A stretch of DNA of 64,000 nucleotides from Sulfurivermis fontis (GCF_004001245.1 NZ_AP018724.1:372001-436000), one strand, 5' to 3'. Positions 48,787 through 55,392 are shown, numbered from the stretch's first letter. Numbers and translations: made by a program. The notes: generated by a model from the letters alone, not told the origin.

Positions 48787-49092
48787 ATGTCCTACTACAA
48801 ACACCACGTTTTCTTCTGCACCAACCAGCGCGAAGGCAAGGCCTGTTGCCAGGACCACAACGCCCAGGCGCTGCGCGACTACGCCAAGGACAAGGTGAAG
48901 CAACTGGGCCTCGCCGGTCCCGGCGGTGTGCGCATCAACAGCGCCGGCTGTCTCGACCGCTGCAGCGAGGGGCCGGTGATCGTCATCTATCCGCAGGAAA
49001 CCTGGTACACCTACGTCGACCGCGAAGACATCGATGAGATCATCGAACAGCACCTGCAGCACGACCGCGTGGTCGAACGGCTGAAAATCTGA
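48787..49092 (+). CDS. thioredoxin-like [2Fe-2S] ferredoxin
   Basis: 101 aa. MSYYKHHVFFCTNQREGKAC then CQDHN gives Cys11, Cys20 and Cys21; VRINSAGCLDRCSEGPVIVI gives Cys55 and Cys59. The spacing fits a C-x8-C ... C-x3-C thioredoxin-like 2Fe-2S site (Cys11, Cys20, Cys55, Cys59). The end GPVIVIYPQETWYTYVDRED is typical. The electron partner is unknown. It is divergent from glcF by about 40 bp. Confidence 0.92.
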   Translation: MSYYKHHVFFCTNQREGKACCQDHNAQALRDYAKDKVKQLGLAGPGGVRINSAGCLDRCSEGPVIVIYPQETWYTYVDREDIDEIIEQHLQHDRVVERLKI

Positions 49093-49140
49093 CACCGCCC
49101 CCTCCCGGCCTCCCACGGTGTGGGGGAGGAGAAAAAACCC
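49093..49140. repeat. family E CCCTCCC hairpin fragment
   Basis: CCCCCTCCCGGCCTCCCACG then GTGTGGGGGAGGAG: one hairpin of the family E unit found in full at 59431-59756. It lies just after the ferredoxin stop. Confidence 0.6.
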
Positions 49141-49178
49141 TCCGGGTTATCCCCCGAATTCCCCTACAAACCCCGGTG

Positions 49179-49206
49179 TTGACGTGCCCGGAAATATCAG
49201 TATATT
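49179..49206 (+). promoter_or_regulatory. sigma70-like promoter before a candidate sRNA
   Basis: TTGACG (49179-49184) and TATATT (49201-49206) with 16 bp between them. No gene start follows within 280 bp, but a strong terminator does at 49284-49311, so the product would be a short transcript. Confidence 0.5.
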
Positions 49207-49212
49207 AGCCAC

Positions 49213-49311
49213 TACTGATTTGCTGCTGCCCCCCAATGCGCAGCAAGTCTGTGACTCCTCCACCCTCCTTTGGTGGTTTTATTGGCCCGGCCACCCCGCC
49301 GGGCCTTTTTT
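49213..49311 (+). ncRNA. candidate small RNA, about 100 nt, upstream of rplM
   Basis: Predicted from a promoter-terminator pair with no open frame. It contains a hairpin TTGCTGC ... GCAGCAA whose loop holds CCCCCC, then ACTCCTCCACCCTCC, a pyrimidine-rich stretch complementary to Shine-Dalgarno sequences, then CCACC/GGTGG pairing, then the terminator stem. This C-rich, anti-SD layout resembles trans-acting sRNAs. A leader of rplM is the alternative, but the terminator would have to be read through. Confidence 0.4.
49284..49311 (+). terminator. rho-independent terminator upstream of rplM
   Basis: GGCCCGGC and GCCGGGCC flank a six-base loop, followed by TTTTTT. It is a strong intrinsic terminator for the transcript starting near 49213, or for read-through from the ferredoxin gene. 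Confidence 0.85.
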
Positions 49312-49363
49312 ATTTCAGAACTTGGAAAAACGGCACGGGGGCGCTAGGATCGCCGCCCGCAAG

Positions 49364-49425
49364 CGGTCCGGATCCTTTCGTACCTCGTACCTTGCCCCTC
49401 GTACCTGTCTGCTTGGGGGTTGTAT
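49364..49425. repeat. half of a family C element upstream of rplM
   Basis: CGTACCTCGTACCTTGCCCC then TCGTACCTGTCT: heptads of the CCTCGTA type as in the right arms at 9096 and 60820. No clear left arm is present. The rest of 49312-49492 shows only the rplM leader. Confidence 0.5.
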
Positions 49426-49492
49426 CCCGCCCGCGTTTTCTATAAGATTCCGCCTCTTTTCGTGACACCCGCTCTTTCTGGAGTGATTTGGG

Positions 49493-49930
49493 ATGATTGG
49501 TACAAAGACTTTTAGCGCGAAGCCCGCCGAAGTGAAGCGCGACTGGTACGTCGTCGACGCTGCCGGCAAGACCCTCGGCCGCCTCGCTTCTGAGATTGCT
49601 TCGCGCCTGCGCGGCAAGCACAAGGCCGTATACACCCCGCATGTGGATACCGGCGATTACATCATTGTGGTCAATGCCGAGAAGGTGCACGTCACCGGCC
49701 GCAAGGCGACCGACAAGATGTACTACCACCACACCGGCTTCCCCGGCGGCATCAAGGAAATCAGCTTCGACAAGCTGATCGACAAGGCCCCCGAGCGCGT
49801 GCTGGAAATCGCCGTCAAGGGCATGCTGCCGAAGAACTCCCTCGGCCGCGCCATGTTCAGCAAGCTGAAGGTATACGCCGGCCCTGAGCACGCCCACGCC
49901 GCCCAGCAGCCGAAGCCGCTGGACATCTGA
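49493..49930 (+). CDS. rplM: 50S ribosomal protein L13
   Basis: 145 aa. [60 protein letters not shown] and [20 protein letters not shown] are diagnostic. It is an early-assembly 23S rRNA-binding protein. rpsI follows 19 bp downstream, the universal pairing. Confidence 0.99.
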   Translation: MIGTKTFSAKPAEVKRDWYVVDAAGKTLGRLASEIASRLRGKHKAVYTPHVDTGDYIIVVNAEKVHVTGRKATDKMYYHHTGFPGGIKEISFDKLIDKAPERVLEIAVKGMLPKNSLGRAMFSKLKVYAGPEHAHAAQQPKPLDI

Positions 49931-49949
49931 GTTTTTCAGGACAAGCACC

Positions 49950-50345
49950 ATGGCACAGACCCAAGCTATCAACACCACCGGCCGCCGCAAGACCTCTTCC
50001 GCGCGTGCCTTCCTGGCCCCCGGCAAGGGCGCCATCACCGTCAACGGCCGTGACCTCGACGCCTATTTTGGCCGCGTCACCGCCCGTATGGTCGTGCGCC
50101 AGCCGCTGGAAGCCGTTGAGCTGACCGACAAGTTCGACATCAAGGTTACCGTCGTTGGCGGCGGCACCACCGGCCAGGCCGGCGCCATCCGCCACGCCAT
50201 CGCCCGTGCCCTGGTGGGTTACGACGAAGGCCTGCGTGGCGCCCTGCGCCGCGGCAACTTCCTGACCCGCGATGCCCGCGAAGTCGAGCGCAAGAAGGTC
50301 GGCCTGCACAAGGCGCGCAAGCGTCCGCAGTACTCGAAGCGTTAA
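49950..50345 (+). CDS. rpsI: 30S ribosomal protein S9
   Basis: 131 aa. [40 protein letters not shown] and the basic tail ending [11 protein letters not shown], which reaches the P-site tRNA, are all present. The stop is followed within 6 bp by the left arm of a family A element carrying the S23 gene; the usual next gene (petABC or sspA) is absent. Confidence 0.99.
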   Translation: MAQTQAINTTGRRKTSSARAFLAPGKGAITVNGRDLDAYFGRVTARMVVRQPLEAVELTDKFDIKVTVVGGGTTGQAGAIRHAIARALVGYDEGLRGALRRGNFLTRDAREVERKKVGLHKARKRPQYSKR

Positions 50346-50350
50346 CAGCA

Positions 50351-50765
50351 GTTACAAGTTTCAAGTCGCAAGTTTCAAGAAAGCATGGATGCTTTCGAGA
50401 AGTTGGAAGTCTGGAAGCGGAGCGCGCGGCTATCTGTGGAGTTGTACAAGCAACTTTCAGGATGCCGCGATGCCGGGTTCAAGGATCAAATCACCCGCGC
50501 TGCTTTGTCGGTACCTTCCAATATCGCAGAGGGCTACGAGCGGGATTCTGGGCGTGAATTTGCCCGCTTCCTGCGCATTGCCAAGGGATCGTGTGGTGAA
50601 CTGCGGACGCAGTTGTACATCGGTGCTGAGGCAGGGTTCATGGATAAGCCCGTGGCGCTCGACATGGTTGCCGAGGCAACCGAGATCGCAAGAATGCTCC
50701 AGGGTCTGATCGCGCGCTGCGCAGCGAACTGACTCTTGCAACTTGTCACTTGCAACTTGTCACTC
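50351..50765 (+). mobile_element. family A element carrying an S23 four-helix-bundle gene
   Basis: The left arm TTACAAG TTTCAAG TCGCAAG TTTCAAG (50351-50379) directly abuts the S23 start; the right arm CTTGCAA CTTGTCA twice (50735-50763) begins 3 bp after its stop. The arms are the same heptads seen in four gene-less elements (18695, 44508, 46676, 47403). This is the only copy with a gene and may be the parent element. No target duplication is obvious. The transposition mechanism is unknown. Confidence 0.6.
50385..50732 (+). CDS. S23 / TIGR02436 four-helix-bundle protein
   Basis: 115 aa. MDAFEKLEVWKRSARLSVEL, then ITRAALSVPSNIAEGYERDS, GREFARFLRIAKGSCGELRT and MLQGLIARC match the 23S rRNA intervening-sequence protein family, a relative of Avd proteins of diversity-generating retroelements. 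It forms pentamers that bind nucleic acid. Here it is not inside 23S rRNA but sits between CAAG-heptad arms, between rpsI and tRNA-Gln. It may bind the heptad hairpins. Confidence 0.92.
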   Translation: MDAFEKLEVWKRSARLSVELYKQLSGCRDAGFKDQITRAALSVPSNIAEGYERDSGREFARFLRIAKGSCGELRTQLYIGAEAGFMDKPVALDMVAEATEIARMLQGLIARCAAN

Positions 50766-50773
50766 GGTTTTCT

Positions 50774-50849
50774 TGGGGCGTAGCTCAACTGGCAGAGCGA
50801 CGGACTCTGACTCCGTAGGTTCTAGGTTCGACCCCTAGCGCCCCAGCCA
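50774..50849 (+). tRNA. tRNA-Gln (anticodon CUG)
   Basis: 76 nt cloverleaf with encoded CCA. The acceptor TGGGGCG pairs with CGCCCCA. The anticodon stem ACGGA/TCCGT encloses loop CTCTGAC with anticodon CTG. The T arm CTAGG TTCGACC CCTAG is perfect. It reads CAG codons. A terminator follows 3 nt after CCA. Confidence 0.97.
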
Positions 50850-50851
50850 AA

Positions 50852-50894
50852 TCAAAAAGGCCCTTCCGCAAGGAAGGGCCTTTTTGTTTGTGCG
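50852..50894 (+). terminator. rho-independent terminator of tRNA-Gln
   Basis: AAAAAGGCCCTTCC, loop GCAA, GGAAGGGCCTTTTT. The stem is near perfect and flanked by A and T runs, so it also works on the minus strand for the HigA end. Confidence 0.9.
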
Positions 50895-50907
50895 GCCAAT
50901 AGACCGA

Positions 50908-50936
50908 ATGTAGGGCGGGCTTCAGCCCGCCAACTC
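50908..50936 (+). repeat. REP-like hairpin
   Basis: TGTAGGGCGGGCTTCAGCCC then GCCA: a TGTAGG head followed by a GGCGGGCTTCAGCCCGCC hairpin. It abuts the end of the convergent higA gene. Confidence 0.6.
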
Positions 50937-50937
50937 C

Positions 50938-51288
50938 TCAAGCTGCGCGGGGAGAAACTTCCTTTTCGATAGCGGCAAGCTCCACCCGCCGGGCGTTTTC
51001 CAATTCGTAATCCTTTTGCAATCCCATCCAGAATTCGGCGGTAGTGCCGAAATAGCGCGCCAGGCGCAGTGCCGTGTCCGCGGTCACTGAGCGCGATCCG
51101 TTAACGATGCCGCTGATCCGGTTGGCGGGTACATGCAGCGCACCAGCCAGGGCATTGGCGGAAAGCCCCAGCGGCGTCATGAATTCATGCAGCAGAATCT
51201 CCCCTGGGTGAACTGCGGGCAGTTTGTCCCCCGCTTCAACCAGATCGGAAAAGTCCATCTTGTTGAGGTCTTCACGCCGTATGGTCAT
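50938..51288 (-). CDS. higA: HigA-type antitoxin (XRE helix-turn-helix)
   Basis: 116 aa. The core is VHPGEILLHEFMTPLGLSAN then ALAGALHVPANRISGIVNGS and VTADTALRLARYFGTTAEFW, the HigA/VapI HTH. The tail is charged. It binds its operator and the toxin encoded just upstream (10 bp). Toxin-first order is characteristic of higBA. Confidence 0.95.
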   Translation of the reverse strand: MTIRREDLNKMDFSDLVEAGDKLPAVHPGEILLHEFMTPLGLSANALAGALHVPANRISGIVNGSRSVTADTALRLARYFGTTAEFWMGLQKDYELENARRVELAAIEKEVSPRAA

Positions 51289-51298
51289 ATCTTGTACC

Positions 51299-51580
51299 TC
51301 AATGGTAATCCACTATCTCCACATCCCAGGCGTTGCCGTTTTCAAAGCGAAAACATATACGCCACTGCTCGTTGATGCGTATGCTCCAGCGGCCGTTCCG
51401 ATCTCCCTTCAATGCCTCGAAACGGTTACCCGGCGGGATACGTAACTCATCAACACGACATACCTGTTCCAATTGCGCCAGCTTGCGGCGGGCCGGTTGC
51501 CTGATATCAGGGGGATAGCGCTTCACGCGCTCACCCATAAACAAGGCTGCCGTTTCCTTGTCGCGGAAGGACGTGATCAT
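51299..51580 (-). CDS. higB: HigB-type RelE-superfamily toxin
   Basis: 93 aa. MITSFRDKETAALFMGERVK, PARRKLAQLEQVCRVDELRI, PPGNRFEALKGDRNGRWSIR and INEQWRICFRFENGNAWDVE fit HigB. Basic residues around RWSIRINEQWRI would cut mRNA on the ribosome. It is the first gene of the operon. Confidence 0.95.
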   Translation of the reverse strand: MITSFRDKETAALFMGERVKRYPPDIRQPARRKLAQLEQVCRVDELRIPPGNRFEALKGDRNGRWSIRINEQWRICFRFENGNAWDVEIVDYH

Positions 51581-51586
51581 GCAGCA

Positions 51587-51615
51587 AGGATAATATGCTA
51601 TACGTACAGCGTCAA
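51587..51615 (-). promoter_or_regulatory. possible higBA promoter/operator
   Basis: On the minus strand TTGACG (51610-51615) and TATCCT (51587-51592) are 17 bp apart. Between them lies GTACGTATAGCATAT, with operator-like symmetry. The predicted start of transcription falls almost on the higB ATG, so the message could be leaderless. Confidence 0.35.
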
Positions 51616-51719
51616 ACTATCTGAGCGCTAGGCAGGGTTTATCCTCGTTGTCGCCATACGCATGCTTTTCATGTGGAAATATCTGCGCTAGTATCTCCCG
51701 TCTGCCTCTGTCCCACCGT

Positions 51720-51800
51720 GTCCTCCCCCGCGATATTGGGAGGCCCCGAATCTCCTCCCCCACGAGTAGTGGGGGAGGCCGGGAGGGGGCCAGGAGGGCA
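51720..51800. repeat. family E element upstream of the porin
   Basis: CCTCCCCCGCGATATTGGGA then GGCCCC, and TCCTCCCCCACGAGTAGTGG then GGGAGGCCGGGAGGGGG: two hairpins of the CCTCCCCC/GGGGGAGG kind. The rest of 51616-51961 holds the porin promoter and no other gene that I can see. Confidence 0.6.
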
Positions 51801-51859
51801 GGGCTTGTGTTGCAAAAAACCAACATAAAAACAATTTGTGGTTTTTTTGAAAAAAGGTG

Positions 51860-51889
51860 TTGCATTCAGGGTTGGGAGTGGTCTAGAGT
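51860..51889 (+). promoter_or_regulatory. probable porin promoter
   Basis: TTGCAT (51860-51865) and TAGAGT (51884-51889), 18 bp apart, preceded by T7 and A6 runs that could act as an UP element. A leader of about 75 nt follows, to the porin ribosome site. Confidence 0.4.
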
Positions 51890-51970
51890 CAACCCCGTTT
51901 AAGATTGAGCTCAACCTTAAGCAAATCCTTTTCAAGGAAACTTCGTTCAACCATCTAGGAGATGAACAAT

Positions 51971-53023
51971 ATGAAGAAGAGTGCAATTGCTGTTGCCGTT
52001 GCTGCCGTGCTGGCTGCTCCCGTAGCCCTGGCTGAGGTTTCTATTTCTGGTGGCCTGCAGGCTGAGCTGCGTTCCGTTGACGGTGACGGCGGCATGCGCG
52101 ATGGTCTGTATGCCACCGATGGTGGTGAGACCGGTTCCGAGAACGGTGGCTCCTACGGCTTCATCAAGTTCTCCGCTTCCGAGGACCTGGGTGACGGCCT
52201 GAAGGCCATCGCCATGTGGAACGGCGTTGCCAACGTTGGTGACACCAGCGCCGCTGGCGGTATCACTGGTCGTGACGCCTATGTTGGTCTGTCCGGTGGT
52301 TTCGGTACCGTTCTGGCTGGTACCCTGAGCACCCCGTACAAGTCCTCCACCGTAGGCTGGGATCCGCTGGTCATGACCTCCCTGCAGGCTCGTGGTAACG
52401 GTGGTATGTCCGACCTGCACAACGGCTATGCCTCCAACGCCATCGCCTATGCCGGTACCTTCGGTGCTGCCAAGGTTGTTGCTGCCATCGTCCTGGACGA
52501 GGGTAATGACCCCACCAATGCCACGGATACCAATGGCGAACACGCCATGTCCTTCTCCGTGAATGCCCCGGTTGGCCCTGTTGAGCTGGCTGTTGCCCAC
52601 GTGGCTGCTGACAAGTTCAGCGACATCAACAACCTGGGTCTGGGTGCTACCGCTACCCTGGTTGGCGCTACCACCTTCAACGATCTGTCCGCTACCAAGG
52701 TGGGCGTGAAGTGGGTATCTGGTGACCTGACTGTTTCTGGCCAGTACGAAATGCTGACCGTCAACACCATTGACCCGACCGTGGTGAATGTCAACGCTGC
52801 CTACAAGATGGGCAACAACACCCTCGTTGTCTCTGTCGGCCAGACCGACTGGGATCAGGCTAACGTTGATGAGACCACCTACATGGCCGTTGCTGCTAAG
52901 CACGCCTTCAGCAAGAACACCACTGGTTGGGTTGGTTACCGCTCCACCGACCTGGGTAACCTGATGGGTGGTGCTGATCAGGATGAGACCAGCCTCTCCG
53001 CCGGTCTGCGCGTAGCGTTCTAA
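51971..53023 (+). CDS. outer-membrane porin (Gram-negative general porin type)
   Basis: 350 aa from the second ATG (MKKSAIAVAVAAVLAAPVAL), which is 9 bases from AGGAG; the first ATG at 51962 touches that site and is unlikely. The signal peptide ends at ALA. Beta-strand periodicity runs throughout (VSISGGLQAELRSV, YGFIKFSASEDLGDGLKAIA, FGTVLAGTLSTPYKSS), and the last residue is Phe after LSAGLRVAF, the BamA recognition signature. Codon choice is very biased (GGT, GCT), suggesting high expression. It has its own terminator. Confidence 0.93.
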   Translation: MKKSAIAVAVAAVLAAPVALAEVSISGGLQAELRSVDGDGGMRDGLYATDGGETGSENGGSYGFIKFSASEDLGDGLKAIAMWNGVANVGDTSAAGGITGRDAYVGLSGGFGTVLAGTLSTPYKSSTVGWDPLVMTSLQARGNGGMSDLHNGYASNAIAYAGTFGAAKVVAAIVLDEGNDPTNATDTNGEHAMSFSVNAPVGPVELAVAHVAADKFSDINNLGLGATATLVGATTFNDLSATKVGVKWVSGDLTVSGQYEMLTVNTIDPTVVNVNAAYKMGNNTLVVSVGQTDWDQANVDETTYMAVAAKHAFSKNTTGWVGYRSTDLGNLMGGADQDETSLSAGLRVAF

Positions 53024-53049
53024 TCCATCCTTACGGATGTGTTAGTGGG

Positions 53050-53078
53050 AAACGGGGCCTTCGGGCCCCGTTTTCTTT
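53050..53078 (+). terminator. rho-independent terminator of the porin gene
   Basis: AAACGGGGCC TTC GGGCCCCGTTTTC: a strong stem with T4C and a further T run, 27 bp after the porin stop. Confidence 0.88.
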
Positions 53079-53121
53079 TGTGCGCCCTGTCTTTGGTTCT
53101 CCCTCATGTTTGTCTGCGGTA

Positions 53122-53311
53122 TCAGCTTGTGGTCCTTCCTGTGCAGCGCTATATTTGTATAGCAATAGTGTGAGAGGTATAGGCCATGCTTGCCATTCGT
53201 TTACCTGAAGAAATCGAATCCCGCCTTGAGGCGCTGGCCAAGAAGACCGGCCGCACCAAGACCTATTACGCCCGCCAGGCGATCCTCGAATACATGGATG
53301 ATTTGGAGGAT
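53122..53311 (+). repeat. 190-bp direct repeat, left copy (relB 5' part and operator)
   Basis: It starts TCAGCTTGTGGTC, includes the palindrome GCTATATTTGTATAGC (53148-53163), and ends at GAGGAT of the relB copy. It matches 54854-55043 with only a few differences. The two copies flank the DUF4160/DUF2442 and RAYT genes. Confidence 0.9.
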
Positions 53312-53317
53312 TACTAG
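53186..53317 (+). pseudogene. truncated relB-like antitoxin duplicate
   Basis: MLAIRLPEEIESRLEALAKK through YYARQAILEYMDDLEDY then TAG: 43 aa, identical in protein to the first 42 residues of the complete antitoxin at 54918. The reading frame leaves homology right after GAGGAT and stops within two codons at the beginning of the TTTGGGG repeat array. The C-terminal toxin-binding half is lost, so it may at most repress. Confidence 0.85.
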
Positions 53318-53516
53318 GAGTTTGGGGTCAGAGTAACAACCCCAATTCGTTCCTAGCCGATTTGTCTTTCCCGGTGGGATGGGAGTTTGGGGAGTTTGGG
53401 GTCAGGGGAGTTTGGGGTCAGAGTAACAACCCCAATGGAGTTTGGGGTCAGAGGAGTTTGGGGTCAGAGTAACAACCCCAATTCGTTCCTAGCCGATTTG
53501 TCTTTCCCGGTGGGAT
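53318..53516 (+). repeat. array of RAYT-associated TTTGGGGTCAG repeats
   Basis: A 63-bp unit (53318-53380) starting GAGTTTGGGGTCAGAGTAAC recurs exactly at 53454-53516. Between the two lie three more copies of TTTGGGGTCAG and a shorter TTTGGGGAG, all in the same orientation. The same word forms the terminal inverted repeats of the RAYT element at 54031-54841. No gene is visible inside. Confidence 0.85.
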
Positions 53517-53533
53517 TGCCTACTATTCTATCC

Positions 53534-53779
53534 ATGCCGACAATCCGCGGAATAACAGGACCTTACCGACTATTCTTTGTCAGTTTCGATTGTCATGAGC
53601 CCAAACACGTTCACGTACAGCGAGAGCGGAAGGTTTGCAAGTACTGGGTAAATCCCGTTGCATTGGCGAGCAACCACGGGTTTTCACCCACCGAGTTGAA
53701 CATTATTCGCCAACTCGTGTTGGCGAATCGCGACAGAATCCTGGAGGCATGGGATGAGCATTGCGGCCCCTTTGGTTGA
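53534..53779 (+). CDS. DUF4160 domain protein
   Basis: 81 aa starting MPTIRGITGPYRLFFVSFDC; a longer upstream frame runs through the repeat array and was rejected. HEPKHVHVQRERKVCKYWVN is the DUF4160 signature. The family is paired with DUF2442 genes in many genomes and is thought to be toxin-antitoxin-like; no activity is established. It overlaps the DUF2442 gene by 26 bp. Confidence 0.88.
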   Translation: MPTIRGITGPYRLFFVSFDCHEPKHVHVQRERKVCKYWVNPVALASNHGFSPTELNIIRQLVLANRDRILEAWDEHCGPFG

Positions 53780-54047
53780 AGCACGTATTACCGACTTGCG
53801 CGTTACAGAGGCGGAGATCACCGCCTGTCTTGTGGACGGACGCACGGTGAGTGTGCCGCTCGCCTGGTCGTGGCGTTTGTCCGAGGCGAGCCCGGAACAG
53901 CGTAACCACTGGGAAATTCTTGGCGATGGGGCGTATATCCATTGGCCTGATGTCGATGAAGACATCAGTATCGAGGGTATGCTTTACGGCGCACCGGCCC
54001 CCCGTCCCCTGGCGGGGAGTTTGGGCGGGAGTTTGGGGTCAGAGTAA
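53754..54047 (+). CDS. DUF2442 domain protein
   Basis: 97 aa. ARITDLRVTEAEITACLVDG, RTVSVPLAWSWRLSEASPEQ and WPDVDEDISIEGMLYGAPAP fit DUF2442. The last residues (GSLGGSLGSE and stop) are encoded by TTTGGGG-type repeats at the left end of the RAYT element, so the native C-terminus has been altered. It is the likely partner of DUF4160. Confidence 0.88.
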   Translation: MSIAAPLVEARITDLRVTEAEITACLVDGRTVSVPLAWSWRLSEASPEQRNHWEILGDGAYIHWPDVDEDISIEGMLYGAPAPRPLAGSLGGSLGSE

Positions 54048-54841
54048 CAACCCTAACCTACTGGTCGTTGTCCGGCGTAATCCGCTAATCTATCTATCGA
54101 TCTGCTATCAACGCGTTGACTCAAGGAGGAGTCGATGGCCCGCCTGCCCCGCATTTGTCCCATTGGGATTCCCCAGCACGTCATTCAGCGTGGTAATAAT
54201 CGTCAACCTTGTTTTGCCGATGAGCGGGACTTCGCCGCCTATGCCGATTGGCTGGGAGAGGCCGCGCGCAAATGTGGCGTAGCCGTCCACGCCTGGGTGT
54301 TCATGACCAATCACGTGCATCTGTTGGTGACGCCAACGGTGGCGGGCAGCGTTTCTCGCATGATGCAGGCGCTCGGGCGCCGTTACGTGCGCTATTTCAA
54401 TCACACCTATCGCAGGACGGGAACGCTATGGGAAGGGCGTTTCAGGTCGTGTCTTGTCGAGGCGGATACGTATCTGCTGACTTGCCAACGCTACATCGAG
54501 ATGAATCCCGTGCGCGCCGGCATGGTGGTGCGGCCGTCTGACTACCACTGGTCCAGCTTTCATGCCAACGCACTCGGCATCACGAGCGGTCTATGGACGC
54601 CACATCCGACCTATCTTTGCCTCGGTAACAATGCCCGAGAGCGGGCCCAAGCTTATCTTGGGTTATTTGCCGCCCCGCTTGACGAGCAATCCGTCGTGAA
54701 AATCCGGGCAGCCACAAATATGGGGCTGGCGCTGGGTAACGACCGGTTCAAGGAGGAAATCGAACGACTGACCGGTCGGAGGCTGAATAAGCTGAAACGA
54801 GGACCGAAGCCAACGGGTGAGTTGTTACTCTGACCCCAAAC
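54031..54841 (+). mobile_element. RAYT element with perfect 21-bp inverted ends
   Basis: The left end GTTTGGGGTCAGAGTAACAA (then C) at 54031-54051 is the exact inverse of the right end at 54821-54841. One gene lies within (54135-54833), and its stop codon TGA is part of the right repeat. Inverted REP-type ends around a RAYT gene fit the REPtron idea. Confidence 0.85.
54135..54833 (+). CDS. REP-associated tyrosine transposase (RAYT, Y1/IS200-like)
   Basis: 232 aa. The metal-binding HUH motif is in VFMTNHVHLLVTP; the catalytic tyrosine is likely in CQRYIEMNPVRAGMV. ICPIGIPQHVIQRGNNRQPC and HTYRRTGTLWEGRFRSCLVE are hallmark segments. RAYTs cut and rejoin single strands at REP sequences. It is flanked by inverted TTTGGGGTCAG repeats and by an array of the same word at 53318-53516. 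GGAGGAG precedes the ATG. Confidence 0.95.
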   Translation: MARLPRICPIGIPQHVIQRGNNRQPCFADERDFAAYADWLGEAARKCGVAVHAWVFMTNHVHLLVTPTVAGSVSRMMQALGRRYVRYFNHTYRRTGTLWEGRFRSCLVEADTYLLTCQRYIEMNPVRAGMVVRPSDYHWSSFHANALGITSGLWTPHPTYLCLGNNARERAQAYLGLFAAPLDEQSVVKIRAATNMGLALGNDRFKEEIERLTGRRLNKLKRGPKPTGELLL

Positions 54842-54853
54842 TAAAAACTACCG

Positions 54854-55043
54854 TCAGCTTGTGGTCTTTTCTGTGTGGCGCTATATTTGTATAGCAACAT
54901 GATGAGAGGTATAGGCCATGCTTGCCATCCGTTTACCCGAAGAAATCGAATCCCGCCTTGAGGCGCTGGCCAAGAAGACCGGCCGCACCAAGACCTATTA
55001 CGCCCGCCAGGCGATCCTCGAATATATGGATGATTTGGAGGAT
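54854..55043 (+). repeat. 190-bp direct repeat, right copy
   Basis: It starts TCAGCTTGTGGTC and ends inside relB at GAGGAT. It contains the operator-like palindrome GCTATATTTGTATAGC at 54880-54895. It mirrors 53122-53311 and lies 12 bp after the RAYT element's right end. Confidence 0.9.
54880..54895 (+). promoter_or_regulatory. relBE operator-like palindrome
   Basis: GCTATATTTGTATAGC, perfect 6-bp arms, about 22 bp before the relB ATG and overlapping a TATATTT promoter-like stretch. It is probably the site bound by the RelB-type antitoxin. A duplicate lies at 53148-53163. Confidence 0.5.
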
Positions 55044-55142
55044 ATCTATCTCGCTGAACAGGTCGCCCGGCAAATCGAAGCGGGCGACATGAAGACTTAT
55101 TCGCTTGAGGATGTGGAGCGTGAGCTTGGTTTGGCAGATTGA
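54918..55142 (+). CDS. relB: RelB-type (ribbon-helix-helix) antitoxin
   Basis: 74 aa. MLAIRLPEEIESRLEALAKK then TGRTKTYYARQAILEYMDDL is a ribbon-helix-helix DNA-binding start. The acidic tail IYLAEQVARQIEAGDMKTYS then LEDVERELGLAD would cover the toxin. The toxin frame begins just inside its 3' end. Its 5' part is duplicated upstream. Confidence 0.92.
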   Translation: MLAIRLPEEIESRLEALAKKTGRTKTYYARQAILEYMDDLEDIYLAEQVARQIEAGDMKTYSLEDVERELGLAD

Positions 55143-55392
55143 GATATCTGCGCTGGCCAGGAGGCAACTGTCCAACCTCGACAAGGTGGTTGCCAGGCGT
55201 ATCGTGACCTTTCTGCAGGAACGTGTGGCATCAAACGCGGATCCTCGTGCGACGGGCAAGCCGCTCAAGGGGGAATTAAAGGACTATTGGCGTTACCGCG
55301 TGGGTGACTGGCGCATACTGTGCGAAATCAAGGATAACTGTGTCACGCTGCTGGTGTTGCACGTTGGACATCGGCGTGAAGTTTACAAATAA
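55126..55392 (+). CDS. relE: RelE-type mRNA interferase toxin
   Basis: 88 aa from TTG 55126, giving MVWQIEISALARRQLSNLDK; GGAG lies 7 bases before. ATG 55111 and GTG 55120 are alternatives. LKGELKDYWRYRVGDWRILC then EIKDNCVTLLVLHVGHRREVY is the RelE core with the basic catalytic residues. It is expected to cut mRNA in the ribosomal A site. It overlaps relB. Confidence 0.93.
   Translation: MVWQIEISALARRQLSNLDKVVARRIVTFLQERVASNADPRATGKPLKGELKDYWRYRVGDWRILCEIKDNCVTLLVLHVGHRREVYK

Noticed and set aside
50351-50765. CRISPR array, because of evenly spaced short repeats
   Set aside because: Repeat words are 4-7 nt with no 25-40 nt repeats or unique spacers, and no cas genes are nearby.
53387-53533. 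N-terminal extension of DUF4160 through the repeat array
   Set aside because: The extra residues (GSGEFGVR, VWGQSNNPN) are translated repeats. The DUF4160 domain starts at MPTIRG.
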